Assembly (NCBI GenBank): GCA_038184435.1
Contig: CP116227.1
Location: 434,001 to 498,000 of the forward strand
Source: Nocardioides alkalitolerans
GTDB lineage: Bacteria > Actinomycetota > Actinomycetes > Propionibacteriales > Nocardioidaceae
Reading direction: 5' to 3'
DNA length: 64,000 bases
Position numbers and translations under genes: made by a program. The notes under the pieces were generated by a model. The model ran no database searches and had not been told where the DNA came from. It saw only the letters and a program-made list of their open reading frames with translations. Shown here piece after piece: positions 8,109 to 16,215 of this stretch. Each line of letters begins with the position of its first letter. Within the stretch, counting starts at the first letter, position 1.

Positions 8109-8900
8109 ATGAGTCTGATGAAGCGCATGAGCCTGATCTTCAGGTCGAAGGCGAACAAGGCCCTCGACCGTGCCGAGGATCCTCGCGAGACGCTCGACTA
8201 CAGCTACCAGCGCCAGATCGAGCTCCTGAGCAAGGTACGACGCGGTGTCGCCGACGTCGCCACGAGCCGCAAGCGGGTCGAGCTGCAGATCAACCAGCTC
8301 CAGCAGCAGGCCGACAAGCTCCAGGACCAGGCGCAGAAGGCCATCCAGGTCGGGCGCGAGGACCTGGCGCGCGAGGCGCTGACCCGCAAGTCGGGCCTCG
8401 GCCAGCAGATCGCCGACCTCCAGACCCAGCACACGCAGCTCCAGGGCGAGGAGGAAAAGCTCGTTCTCGCCCAGCAGCGCCTGCAGGCGAAGGTCGAGTC
8501 CTTCCGCACGCGCAAGGAGACCATCAAGGCGACCTACACGGCCGCCGAGGCGCAGACGCGCATCAACGAGGCGATGTCCGGCATCGGCGAGGAGATGGGC
8601 GACGTCGGCATGGCCATCCAGCGGGCCGAGGACAAGACGGCGCAGATGCAGGCGCGCGCCGGCGCGATCGACGAGCTGCTCGCCTCCGGCGCGCTCGACG
8701 ACGCCTCGTCCCTCAACCGCGGCGACGACATCGCCCGCGAGCTCGACGCGCTCAGCTCGTCCGCCGACGTCGAGGCGGAGCTCGCGGCGCTGAAGGGTCT
8801 CTCCGCCCCGTCCTCGCCCCAGGCCATCGAGGGTGGGGCCGGCAGCGGCGACATCCTGCAGGGCGAGGCCCAGAAGCAGAAGGAGGGCGGGCAGGCATGA
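8109..8900 (+). CDS. pspA: PspA/IM30 family phage-shock protein
   Basis: Peripheral membrane protein that senses and repairs cytoplasmic-membrane stress, in the ESCRT-III-like PspA/Vipp1 family. 263 residues, almost wholly helical. The N-terminal amphipathic helix (MKRMSLIFRSKANKALDRAEDP) is followed by long coiled-coil segments rich in Gln/Glu/Lys to about residue 190 and by an acidic C-terminal part. ATG 8109 has GAGGAGAGG a few bases upstream. It is the first gene of a four-gene block with pspAA (ATGA overlap), htpX and pspAB, a common actinobacterial arrangement. No PspB/C and no ClgR are present in the window. Confidence 0.93.
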   Translation: MSLMKRMSLIFRSKANKALDRAEDPRETLDYSYQRQIELLSKVRRGVADVATSRKRVELQINQLQQQADKLQDQAQKAIQVGREDLAREALTRKSGLGQQIADLQTQHTQLQGEEEKLVLAQQRLQAKVESFRTRKETIKATYTAAEAQTRINEAMSGIGEEMGDVGMAIQRAEDKTAQMQARAGAIDELLASGALDDASSLNRGDDIARELDALSSSADVEAELAALKGLSAPSSPQAIEGGAGSGDILQGEAQKQKEGGQA

Positions 8901-9175
8901 TCGTCCGCATCCTCGGCGAGGGCCAGTTCGACATCACCGACGCCTGCTTCGAGTCGCTGAACGTGCTCGACGACGCGGTCGAGAAGGCCGTGGAGGACGG
9001 CGACGAGGCGGCCTTCCGCCCCGCGCTCGCGGCCCTGCTGGCCGGCGTGCGCGCGGAGGGCGTGCCCCACGACCCGGAGTCGCTCGACGAGTCCGACCTC
9101 ATCCTGCCCCCGGAGGACGCCTCGATCGACGAGGTGCGGGAGATGCTGGGTGACGAGGGCCTGATCCCCGGCTGA
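8897..9175 (+). CDS. pspAA: PspA-associated protein PspAA
   Basis: Small acidic partner protein, 92 residues, starting MIVRILGEGQFDI, the typical opening of PspAA proteins that co-occur with PspA in actinobacteria and archaea. The ATG at 8897 overlaps the pspA stop by 4 bp, so translation is coupled. Its biochemical role is not established. Genomic context places it in the PspA membrane-stress response. The rest is helical and Asp/Glu-rich (ESDLILPPEDASIDEVREML), with no membrane segment. Confidence 0.88.
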   Translation: MIVRILGEGQFDITDACFESLNVLDDAVEKAVEDGDEAAFRPALAALLAGVRAEGVPHDPESLDESDLILPPEDASIDEVREMLGDEGLIPG

Positions 9176-9188
9176 CGCCGGGTCGCCG

Positions 9189-10115
9189 ATGGCGCGCACG
9201 CGCTTCCTCCACGACTCCGGGCTGACCGCCCGGATGACGCTGGTGATGTTCCTGCTGGGCGGCCTGTTCGTCGCCCTCGTGGTCGCCCTCATGGTGGCCG
9301 TGCGGAGCCCGGGTCTCGCGATGGTCGTGGGCATCGCGGGACTGGCCATCGCCTTCTTCCAGTGGTGGACCTCCGACACCATGGCCATGCGGGCGATGCG
9401 GGCCCGCGAGGTCAGCCCGCAGGAGGCCCCGGAGCTGCACGGCATGATCGACCGGCTCTGCGCGCTGGCGGACATGCCCAAGCCGCGCGTCGGGGTCGCC
9501 GACATGGACATCCCCAACGCGTTCGCCACGGGACGCTCGCCCAACCGGGCCGTCGTCTGCGTGACGACCGGCATCCTGCGCCGCCTCGACGCGGAGGAGC
9601 TCGAGGCGGTGCTCGCCCACGAGCTGTCCCACGTGGCCCACCGGGACGTCATGGTCATGACCATCGCCTCGTCGGCCGGCATCGTCGCCGGCATGGTGAC
9701 GCGGGGTGCGCAGTTCGGTGCCTTCTCCGGCGCCGGGCGGAGCCGCAACGACAAGAACAGCGGCGCCCTGCTGCTGGTGGCGCTCGTCGTCTCGCTCGTC
9801 GTCTACGCGATCAGCTTCTTCCTGACGCGCCTGCTGTCGCGCTACCGCGAGCTGTGCGCGGACCGTGCGGGTGCGTACCTGACGATGAAGCCGGCCAAGC
9901 TCGCCTCGGCGCTGCAGAAGATCACGGGCGAGATGGCCTCCATCCCGCAGCGCGACCTGCGCACGACCAGCGCGATGAACGCGTTCTTCATCGCCCCCGC
10001 CATCAGCGGGGCGTCGCTGTCGACCCTCACCTCGACGCACCCCTCCCTCGAGCAGCGGCTCGAGCAGCTGGCGCGCATCCAGGCCGACCTGAGCCGGCCC
10101 GGTCCGGGCGCCTGA
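9189..10115 (+). CDS. htpX: HtpX-like M48 zinc metalloprotease
   Basis: Integral-membrane protease for turnover of damaged membrane proteins, 308 residues. Two N-terminal membrane helices (about residues 15-60) are followed by the zinc motif HELSH in AVLAHELSHVAHRDV (about residue 143), another pair of hydrophobic segments, and the third zinc ligand region SRYRELCADRAGAYL. Its size and topology match HtpX. It follows pspAA after 13 nt and precedes pspAB, so it belongs to the same stress operon. This link of PspA with HtpX is widespread in actinobacteria. Confidence 0.92.
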   Translation: MARTRFLHDSGLTARMTLVMFLLGGLFVALVVALMVAVRSPGLAMVVGIAGLAIAFFQWWTSDTMAMRAMRAREVSPQEAPELHGMIDRLCALADMPKPRVGVADMDIPNAFATGRSPNRAVVCVTTGILRRLDAEELEAVLAHELSHVAHRDVMVMTIASSAGIVAGMVTRGAQFGAFSGAGRSRNDKNSGALLLVALVVSLVVYAISFFLTRLLSRYRELCADRAGAYLTMKPAKLASALQKITGEMASIPQRDLRTTSAMNAFFIAPAISGASLSTLTSTHPSLEQRLEQLARIQADLSRPGPGA

Positions 10116-10126
10116 GCGGGACGACG

Positions 10127-10699
10127 ATGGGATTCTGGGACGCGATCCGGGGCCGCCGCGCGCCCCGGCAGGCGAACCTCGACGCGCTGTTCGGGGTGCC
10201 GAGCGCGGCGATCACCCTCGAGACGGGGCTCGGGATGCGGGCGACCGGAGTGGGCTCGGTCTGCTTCCGCGCCGCCGAGGGCGCCGCCTTCGCGGCGACG
10301 CAGCACGACATCGAGGCGCTGCTCGAGGCCGACCCGCGCACGCCGCCGGTCGAGCGCACCGTGGACGACTTCGGGTTCACCTGGCTGGTCGTCCGCCGGG
10401 ACCCGGAGGACGTCGCCGGCCTGTGCACCGACCTGCACGCCGTCAACGTGCTGCTCGAGGAGCAGGGCTTCGGGCCGGCACTCCTGTGCTCCGTCGTGGG
10501 CTTCGCCGGCGCCGACGGCCGCGCGGTCGGGCTCGTGTACCTCTACAAGCAGGGCACCTTCTACCCGTTCGCGCCCACCGGACCCCAGCAGCGTGACAAC
10601 CTTCTGGAGATCAACGTGCGCGACCAGCTGGCCGGCGAGCTCCCCGTCGAGGAGAGCCTGCAGCGTTGGCTGGCGCTCTGGGGAGCACCGGGTCTCTAG
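10127..10699 (+). CDS. pspAB: PspA-associated protein PspAB
   Basis: 190-residue soluble protein opening MGFWDAIRGRRAPRQANLDALF, the usual N terminus of PspAB proteins. It has no membrane segment or catalytic motif I can name. Its central part (YLYKQGTFYPFAP) is conserved in the family. Its role is inferred from strict association with pspA, pspAA and htpX. ATG 10127 is 11 nt after the htpX stop. A much longer reading of this frame would run through htpX and is not real. Confidence 0.85.
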   Translation: MGFWDAIRGRRAPRQANLDALFGVPSAAITLETGLGMRATGVGSVCFRAAEGAAFAATQHDIEALLEADPRTPPVERTVDDFGFTWLVVRRDPEDVAGLCTDLHAVNVLLEEQGFGPALLCSVVGFAGADGRAVGLVYLYKQGTFYPFAPTGPQQRDNLLEINVRDQLAGELPVEESLQRWLALWGAPGL

Positions 10700-10751
10700 G
10701 TGAGGCAGTGACGTCGGCGGGATGCGGCTGGGGCCGCGGGGAGGAACGGGC

Positions 10752-11951
10752 ATGACGCAGGAGCAGCTGCGGCGGGTGGACGAGGCGATCGCCAGCTACG
10801 CCATCATCTCGGACCCTCCTCCGAAGGAGCTCCAGGCGGTCGTGGAGATGGCCGCGTACGTCGCGCGCGTCCCCATGGCGACCGTCAACGTCATCACCTC
10901 CCACGAGCAGCACCAGGTGGCCGCGGTCGGCTTCGAGGCCTCCGTCTGCCGTCGCGAGGACTCGATGTGCGCCATCTCGCTGTCGATCGGCGGCCAGGTC
11001 GTGGTCCCCGACGCCAGCAAGGACGAGCGCTACCGTGACAACCCGTTCGTGAGCGGCCCCCTCGGTGACGTCCGCTTCTACGCCGCGCAGCCGCTGCTGA
11101 CCCCGGACGGCTTCGCGATCGGCACGCTCTGCATCTTCGACACCGAGCCGCGCGAGCTCGACGAGGACCAGAAGACGGCCCTCCGCACGATGGCGGAGCG
11201 GATCGTCGACATCCTCGAGCTCTCGCGCCGCACCCGGGCCCTCAATGACTCGCTCGAGCGGATGGAGGAGATGCGCGACGAGCTCGTGCGCTCCAACGAG
11301 CACCTGGCCGCGTTCGCCGGGCAGGTCAGCCACGACCTCCGCAACCCGCTCTCGACCGTCGCGATGTCGCTCTACCTGCTGCAGGAGGAGCTCGACGAGG
11401 AGGAGGTGCCGGCCGGGGCCAGCACCGTCGAGCGGGCCCTGCGCGGCACGAAGCGCATGCAGGCGCTCATCGAGGACCTGCTGGCCTTCGCCCGGGTCGG
11501 GGGATCGCTCCGCCGGGAGGACGTCCACCTGGCGGCCGAGGTCCCCGTGATCCTCGCTGACCTGGCCGGAGCGCTCCGGGGCGCGGACGTCACGCTGGGC
11601 GACCTGCCCACCGTCTGCGGCGACGCCACGCAGCTCCGCGCGGTGCTGCAGAACCTCGTCGCCAACGCGGCCAAGTTCACCCGGCCCGGCCAGCCGGCCG
11701 AGATCACCATCACCGGCAGCCGGTCGGGGGAGGGGTGGCGCATCGAGGTCGCCGACCGCGGTCGCGGGATCGACGCGGCGGACGCGGAGCGGGTGTTCGA
11801 GCCGCTGGTGCGCCTCGACGAGGGCGCCGACGGCTCCGGCATCGGTCTCGCGACCTGCCGCCGGGTCGTGCAGGCCCACGGTGGCAGGATCGGGATCGAG
11901 CCGCGCGAGGGCGGCGGCGCCGTGGCGTGGGTCTGGCTGCCCGACGCCTGA
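10752..11951 (+). CDS. GAF-domain sensor histidine kinase
   Basis: Cytoplasmic two-component kinase, 399 residues. An N-terminal GAF domain (about residues 25-165, with ASVCRREDSMCAIS and FYAAQPLLTPDGFAIGTLC) is followed by a short coiled coil. Then come the H box FAGQVSHDLRNPLS (about residue 197), the N box NLVANAAKFT, the G1 box VADRGRGIDAAD and the G2 box GSGIGLATC. There is no membrane segment, so the signal is probably an intracellular ligand or redox state. ATG 10752 has GGGGAGGAAC upstream; an ATG at 10722 has none. No response regulator gene is adjacent, so it is an orphan. It is convergent with nadA, with 3 nt between stops. Confidence 0.9.
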   Translation: MTQEQLRRVDEAIASYAIISDPPPKELQAVVEMAAYVARVPMATVNVITSHEQHQVAAVGFEASVCRREDSMCAISLSIGGQVVVPDASKDERYRDNPFVSGPLGDVRFYAAQPLLTPDGFAIGTLCIFDTEPRELDEDQKTALRTMAERIVDILELSRRTRALNDSLERMEEMRDELVRSNEHLAAFAGQVSHDLRNPLSTVAMSLYLLQEELDEEEVPAGASTVERALRGTKRMQALIEDLLAFARVGGSLRREDVHLAAEVPVILADLAGALRGADVTLGDLPTVCGDATQLRAVLQNLVANAAKFTRPGQPAEITITGSRSGEGWRIEVADRGRGIDAADAERVFEPLVRLDEGADGSGIGLATCRRVVQAHGGRIGIEPREGGGAVAWVWLPDA

Positions 11952-11954
11952 GCG

Positions 11955-13130
11955 TCAGCGGGCCGTGCGGCCGGGGAGGTCGAGCATCCGCTGCAGCGCG
12001 ACCCGCGCCCACTCCTGCGTCTCGGCGTCGACGGCGATGACGTTCGGGACCTGCCCGGCCACGAGCGACTCCAGCGCCCACACGAGGTGGGGCAGGTCGA
12101 TGCGGTTCATCGTCGAGCAGTAGCAGACCGTGCGGTCGAGGAACGAGATGTTCTTGTCGGGGTGGGCGTCGGCGAGCCGCTTCACCAGGTTGAGCTCGGT
12201 GCCGATCGCCCACGACGAACCGGGCTCGGCCGCCTCGATGGTGCGGATGATGAACTCGGTCGAGCCCACGAGGTCGGCGCGGGTGACCACCTCGTGGCGG
12301 CACTCGGGGTGCACGAGGATGTTCACCCCGGGGACGGTCGCCCGCAGCTGGTCGACGGACTCGGCGGAGAACCGGCCGTGGACCGAGCAGTGGCCCTTCC
12401 ACAGGATCATCTTGGCGTTGCGGAGCTCATCGGCGGTGAGGCCACCGTTGGGGCGGTGCGGGTTCCAGACCACGCACTCCTCCAGCGCGATGCCCATCTG
12501 CAGCACCGCGGTGTTGCGACCGAGGTGCTGGTCGGGCAGGAACAGCACCTTGCCCGTGTCCTCGGGGCGCTGGTCGAAGGCCCACTCGAGCGCGACGTCG
12601 GCGTTCGAGGACGTGCACACGGCGCCGCCGTTGCGGCCGCAGAAGGCCTTGATGTCGGCCGAGGAGTTCATGTAGGTGATCGGCACGACGTCGTCCGCGA
12701 TCCCCGCGTCGACGAGCGCGTCCCACGCGTCCTCGACCTGTCCGATGAGCGCCATGTCGGCCATCGAGCACCCGGCCGCGAGGTCGGGCAGGATGACCTG
12801 CTGCGCGTCCGTCGTCAGGATGTCCGCCGACTCGGCCATGAAGTGCACGCCGCAGAAGACGATGTACGGCGCGTCCGGGCGCCCCGCGGCGTCGCGCGCC
12901 AGCTTGAAGGAGTCGCCGGTGACGTCCGCGAACTGGATGACCTCGTCGCGCTGGTAGTGGTGGCCCAGCACGAAGACCTTGTCGCCCAACGCCTCCTTCG
13001 CGGCGCGGGCGCGCTCGACCAGGTGTGGGTCGGACGCCGGCGGGAGGTCGCCGGGGCACTCGACGCCCGGCTCGGTGGCCGGGTCGGAGCCGCGGCCGAG
13101 GGGGAGCAGGGGGAGATCGACGGTCGTCAC
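11955..13130 (-). CDS. nadA: Quinolinate synthase
   Basis: Condenses iminoaspartate with dihydroxyacetone phosphate to quinolinate using a [4Fe-4S] cluster, in de novo NAD synthesis. About 391 residues, the longer NadA type. Cluster cysteines are seen in IVFCGVHFMAESADIL, WKGHCSVHGRFS and the VCYCSTMNRIDLPHL region. Substrate residues include GHHYQRDEVIQFAD and HPECRHEV. I choose GTG 13130 because TAGGAT lies 7 nt before it. ATG 13139 would put the start inside that -10 box. nadB and nadC are not adjacent, which is unusual for actinobacteria, where nadABC often cluster. Confidence 0.94.
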   Translation of the reverse strand: MTTVDLPLLPLGRGSDPATEPGVECPGDLPPASDPHLVERARAAKEALGDKVFVLGHHYQRDEVIQFADVTGDSFKLARDAAGRPDAPYIVFCGVHFMAESADILTTDAQQVILPDLAAGCSMADMALIGQVEDAWDALVDAGIADDVVPITYMNSSADIKAFCGRNGGAVCTSSNADVALEWAFDQRPEDTGKVLFLPDQHLGRNTAVLQMGIALEECVVWNPHRPNGGLTADELRNAKMILWKGHCSVHGRFSAESVDQLRATVPGVNILVHPECRHEVVTRADLVGSTEFIIRTIEAAEPGSSWAIGTELNLVKRLADAHPDKNISFLDRTVCYCSTMNRIDLPHLVWALESLVAGQVPNVIAVDAETQEWARVALQRMLDLPGRTAR

Positions 13131-13137
13131 GGGCTCC

Positions 13138-13143
13138 ATCCTA
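13138..13143 (-). promoter_or_regulatory. -10 box of leaderless nadA promoter
   Basis: TAGGAT on the minus strand, 7 nt before GTG 13130. It overlaps the alternative ATG at 13139, which argues against that start. Confidence 0.45.
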
Positions 13144-13178
13144 GAGGGGTGGCTCCGGCCGTGGGTGAGGATGGACCC

Positions 13179-14276
13179 GTGCGCGTGCTCCTGGCTCCCG
13201 ACCGCTTCGACGGCACGCTGACCGCGGCGGAGGCGGCCCGCGCCATGGCGGAGGGGTGGCGTCGGCGCGCCCCGGACGACGAGGTCGACCTCGCCCCCGT
13301 CGCCGACGGCGGTCCCGGCTTCCTCGACGTGCTCCACCACGCGCTCGGCGGATCGCTCCTCGGCGTGACGACGCGCGACCCGTTCGGCGCGCCCGTCCCC
13401 GGCGCGGTGCTCGTGGTGGAGGAGGAGGGCGGCCCCGCGGCGTACGTCGAGGCCGCGCAGGCCTGCGGCCACGCGGTGGCGGACCCCGCCCGCGTCCTGA
13501 CGGCCTCGTCCGCCGGGGTGGGGGACCTCGTGGGGCACGCCGTCGCCGCCGGGGCGCGACGGGTGGTCGTCGGCCTGGGCGGCTCGGCCGTGCTGGACGG
13601 CGGCGCCGGTCTGCTCGCCGCGCTGGGGGCGACCGCTGACGCCCCGCTGGAGGCCGGCCCGCTCGCCCTGGCCGATGTCCGGGACGTCGACCTGACCGCC
13701 CCCCGCCGCTTGCTCGAGGGGGTGACGGTCACCGTGGCCGTCGACGTCGCATGCACCCTGACCGGGCTGTTCGGCGCCGCGAAGACGTTCGGGCCCGATC
13801 TCGGCCTCGGCGACGACGGCGTGCTCGCGGTCGACCACGCGCTCGAGGCCTGGGCGCACGCGACCGACCGTCGGCTCTCGTTGCGGGAGGGAACGGGGGC
13901 GGCCGGGGGCGTGGGGTTCGGCCCCCTGCTCCTGGGCGCCGGATACCGGCCGGGGGCCGAGCTGGTGCTGGACGCCGTGGGCCTGGCGGAGCGCTGCCGG
14001 CGGGCCGACCTCGTGGTGACGGGCGAGGGGCGCTTCGACTTCGCCAGCCGCGCCGGGACGGTGCCGCACGGCGTCGCGCTCCTCGCGGCCGCCGCGGTGC
14101 GCCCGTGCGTGGTGGTCGCCGGTGAGGTGCTCGTCGGCACCCGCGAGATGCGGGCGCTGGGGGTGGAGGCGGCGTACTCCGTCGTCGACGAGGTGGGCCG
14201 GACGGAGGCGGTCGAGGCGGCGTACGACGCGCTCGTGCGCACGACGGAGCGCGTCGCGCGGACCTGGTCACGCTGA
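13179..14276 (+). CDS. Glycerate kinase
   Basis: Phosphorylates D-glycerate (GarK/GlxK type 1 family), linking glyoxylate and serine breakdown to glycolysis. 365 residues, normal size. Visible family segments are the opening LLAPDRFDGTLTAAEAA, the PVADGGPGFLDVL loop, GGSAVLDGGAGLLAALGA and GAAGGVGFGPLLLGA. GTG 13179 is preceded by a GAGGA stretch. The neighbouring erpA and adoK genes have the same order as Rv2205c, Rv2204c and Rv2202c of M. tuberculosis. Divergent from nadA, with 48 bp between starts. Confidence 0.9.
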   Translation: MRVLLAPDRFDGTLTAAEAARAMAEGWRRRAPDDEVDLAPVADGGPGFLDVLHHALGGSLLGVTTRDPFGAPVPGAVLVVEEEGGPAAYVEAAQACGHAVADPARVLTASSAGVGDLVGHAVAAGARRVVVGLGGSAVLDGGAGLLAALGATADAPLEAGPLALADVRDVDLTAPRRLLEGVTVTVAVDVACTLTGLFGAAKTFGPDLGLGDDGVLAVDHALEAWAHATDRRLSLREGTGAAGGVGFGPLLLGAGYRPGAELVLDAVGLAERCRRADLVVTGEGRFDFASRAGTVPHGVALLAAAAVRPCVVVAGEVLVGTREMRALGVEAAYSVVDEVGRTEAVEAAYDALVRTTERVARTWSR

Positions 14277-14288
14277 CGCCGCGCGAGC

Positions 14289-14300
14289 GGACCGCGGTCC
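14289..14300. repeat. 12-bp perfect palindrome
   Basis: GGACCGCGGTCC, 12 bp after the glycerate kinase stop and about 124 bp before erpA. It has no loop, so it is a poor terminator. It may be chance in this GC-rich DNA or a regulator site. Confidence 0.4.
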
Positions 14301-14340
14301 GGATAAAGTGCCCCCACGACCTCGGGAATAGGGCACCGGT

Positions 14341-14364
14341 GTGCAACCATTGATGACGTTGCAC
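14341..14364. promoter_or_regulatory. Interrupted palindrome upstream of erpA
   Basis: GTGCAAC, a 10-nt spacer, then GTTGCAC: perfect 7-bp arms with a centre-to-centre distance of about 17 bp (more than one helical turn), 60 bp upstream of the erpA ATG. This is the geometry of an operator for a dimeric repressor. The cognate regulator is unknown. Confidence 0.45.
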
Positions 14365-14423
14365 GACGCAGAGGACCGCGCCGCAGCACCACCGATCGTC
14401 GAGATCCCGTAGGGAGAACGCAC

Positions 14424-14789
14424 ATGACCGAGCAGGTCGACACCCAGGCGACCGAGCGTCGCACCGACCAGATCAACCTGAGCGCGACGGCCGCGAGCAA
14501 GGTCAAGAGCCTGCTGGAGCAGGAGGGTCGCGACGACCTCGCGCTCCGCATCTCCGTGCAGCCGGGCGGCTGCTCGGGCCTGCGCTACCAGCTCTTCTTC
14601 GACGAGCGCACGCTCGACGGCGACATCGTGACCGACTTCGACGGCGTCTCCGTCGTCGTGGACCGGATGAGCGTGCCGTACCTCAACGGTGCGGAGATCG
14701 ACTTCGTCGACACCATCGAGAAGCAGGGCTTCACCATCGACAACCCGAACGCGACGGGCTCCTGCGCCTGCGGCGACTCGTTCCACTGA
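14424..14789 (+). CDS. erpA: Iron-sulfur cluster insertion protein, ErpA/HesB family
   Basis: A-type carrier that receives Fe-S clusters and delivers them to target enzymes. 121 residues. The three cluster cysteines are present: Cys50 in QPGGCSGLRY and Cys114/Cys116 in GSCACGDSF. The sequence from VKSLLEQEGRDDLALRI onward closely follows the mycobacterial Rv2204c protein as I remember it. ATG 14424 has GTAGGGAG a few bases upstream. Possible clients in the window include QuinolinateA (NadA) and the Rieske protein. An inverted repeat at 14341-14364 suggests regulation. Confidence 0.94.
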   Translation: MTEQVDTQATERRTDQINLSATAASKVKSLLEQEGRDDLALRISVQPGGCSGLRYQLFFDERTLDGDIVTDFDGVSVVVDRMSVPYLNGAEIDFVDTIEKQGFTIDNPNATGSCACGDSFH

Positions 14790-14815
14790 GTCGTCCGGCC
14801 GCGCGCCGCTGACGC

Positions 14816-14857
14816 CGAACGGCCCCCGTCCTCCGCGAGGAGGGCGGGGGCCGTTCG
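14816..14857. terminator. 19-bp hairpin terminator after erpA
   Basis: Arms 14816-14834 and 14839-14857 pair over 19 bp with one G-T wobble and the loop GCGA. It lies between the convergent erpA gene and the 80-residue gene ending at 14877, so it probably works in both directions. There is no T-run. Confidence 0.85.
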
Positions 14858-14876
14858 CGTGCGGCGGTGGGGCCGC

Positions 14877-15119
14877 TCAGTCCTGGTAGAGAGCCGCGGC
14901 GATGCGGGCGGCCGCCTCGCTGACCTCGATCTGCGGCTTGAGGTCGCGCCGCTGGTCGGCCCAGTCGAGGGACGGCGCCGGGCGGCGGGCAGCGGCGGCG
15001 ATCGCATCCGTGCCGCTCGAGCGGAGCGCGGCGCGCGTCTCGCGGCAGTCGCGCTGCAGGTCGGCGGGGGCCGCGTGGTCGTCGTACGCGAGCCGGTCGG
15101 TGGGGGTCGTGGTGCTCAT
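14877..15119 (-). CDS. Small hypothetical protein, 80 residues
   Basis: I do not recognise the family. The protein is soluble, Ala/Arg/Asp-rich and helical. It has one Cys and no membrane segment or known motif. The C-terminal part (LKPQIEVSEAAARIAAALYQD) looks like an amphipathic helix. Evidence that it is a gene: ATG 15119 lies 7 nt after a minus-strand -10-like TACCGT, as at other leaderless genes here; it ends just before the strong bidirectional terminator at 14816-14857; and it is divergent from adoK. Confidence 0.5.
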   Translation of the reverse strand: MSTTTPTDRLAYDDHAAPADLQRDCRETRAALRSSGTDAIAAAARRPAPSLDWADQRRDLKPQIEVSEAAARIAAALYQD

Positions 15120-15126
15120 GACCTCG

Positions 15127-15132
15127 ACGGTA
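15127..15132 (-). promoter_or_regulatory. -10 box of leaderless small gene
   Basis: TACCGT on the minus strand, 7 nt before ATG 15119. It forms a divergent promoter pair with the adoK box at 15190-15195. Confidence 0.4.
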
Positions 15133-15189
15133 GGCACTACCGCCGGGTAGGCCGAGGGGTACCGATCGGTAGTGTTCGCGCGCGTCGCG

Positions 15190-15195
15190 TAGGGT
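15190..15195 (+). promoter_or_regulatory. -10 box of leaderless adoK promoter
   Basis: TAGGGT, 8 nt before GTG 15204, with no Shine-Dalgarno between. Confidence 0.45.
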
Positions 15196-15203
15196 CGGCC
15201 GAC

Positions 15204-16190
15204 GTGTCGCTCCTCATCACCGGCTCCATCGCCACCGACCACCTGATGACCTTCTCGGGCAAGTTCTCGGACTCGCTCGTGGTGGACCAGCTGGACAAGC
15301 TGTCGGTCTCGTTCCTGGTCGACGACCTCGAGGTCCGGCGGGGCGGGTGCGCGGCCAACATCTCCTTCGGTCTCGGCAACCTCGGCCTGCGGCCGGTGCT
15401 CGTCGGCGCCGTCGGCGAGGACTTCGTCGACTACCGCGCCTGGCTCGAGCGCCACGGGGTCGACTGCGACTCCGTCCACGTCTCCGAGACGCGCCACACC
15501 GCGCGCTTCGTCTGCACCAACGACGCCGCCATGGCCCAGTTCGCGACCTTCTACGCAGGGGCGATGAGCGAGGCGCGCGAGATCGAGCTGAAGCCGATCG
15601 TCGACCGCGTCGGCCCGGTCGACTTCGTGCTGGTCGGCCCGAACGACCCGGACGCGATGGTCCGCCACACCGAGGAGTGCCGCCAGCGCGGCTACGCGTT
15701 CGTCGCGGACCCCTCGCAGCAGCTCGCGTTCGGTGACGGCGACCTGATCCGCCCCCTCATCGACGGAGCGGCGATCCTCTTCTCCAACGAGTACGAGGCC
15801 GCCCTCATCGAGTCGAAGACCGGCTGGAGCCACGAGGAGGTCCTCGACCGCGTGGGCACCTGGGTCGTCACGCTCGGTCCCGACGGCGTCCGCCTCGAGA
15901 CGAAGGGCGCCGAGCCCGTCGTGGTGCCGGCCGTCCCCGAGATCGCCAAGGTCGAGCCGACCGGCGTGGGCGACGCCTTCCGGGCCGGGTTCCTCGCCGC
16001 GCTCAGCTGGGGCCTCGACCAGGAGCGCGCCGCCCAGCTGGGGTGCCTCCTCGCCGTGTACGTCGTGGAGCAGGTGGGCACCCAGGAGTACGTGCTCGGC
16101 CGCACGGCCTTCCTGGAGCGCCTCGAGGCGGCGTACGGCGCGGACGCCGTCGCCGACGTCGCGGCGCACCTGCAGACGTTCCGCGACTGA
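15204..16190 (+). CDS. adoK: Adenosine kinase, PfkB/ribokinase family
   Basis: Phosphorylates adenosine to AMP in purine salvage. 328 residues. The N-terminal GSIATDHLMTF, the glycine-rich RRGGCAANISFGLG and the C-terminal PfkB signature PTGVGDAFRAGF with the catalytic Asp are present. The sequence closely parallels M. tuberculosis AdoK (Rv2202c) as I recall it, including HTARF and PGAMSEAR-like segments (here AGAMSEARE). The position between erpA and ctaC matches too. GTG 15204 starts exactly at the homology. If it is not an adenosine kinase, it is another nucleoside or sugar kinase of the same family. Confidence 0.87.
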   Translation: MSLLITGSIATDHLMTFSGKFSDSLVVDQLDKLSVSFLVDDLEVRRGGCAANISFGLGNLGLRPVLVGAVGEDFVDYRAWLERHGVDCDSVHVSETRHTARFVCTNDAAMAQFATFYAGAMSEAREIELKPIVDRVGPVDFVLVGPNDPDAMVRHTEECRQRGYAFVADPSQQLAFGDGDLIRPLIDGAAILFSNEYEAALIESKTGWSHEEVLDRVGTWVVTLGPDGVRLETKGAEPVVVPAVPEIAKVEPTGVGDAFRAGFLAALSWGLDQERAAQLGCLLAVYVVEQVGTQEYVLGRTAFLERLEAAYGADAVADVAAHLQTFRD

Positions 16191-16196
16191 CGGCGA

Positions 16197-16211
16197 CCCC
16201 GCACTGCGGGG
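16197..16211. terminator. Short hairpin between adoK and tusA
   Basis: CCCCGC, loop ACT, GCGGGG, in the 25-bp gap between convergent stop codons. Only 6 bp, so a weak bidirectional terminator at best. Confidence 0.35.
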
Positions 16212-16215
16212 CTCC

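Noticed and set aside
12087..13178. N-terminal extension of the glycerate kinase frame
   Set aside because: It runs antisense through nadA; homology and a start signal begin at 13179.
14325..14350. SigR/SigH-type promoter (GGAAT-N18-GTT) upstream of erpA
   Set aside because: GGAAT is present, but no GTT lies at 18 or 19 nt.
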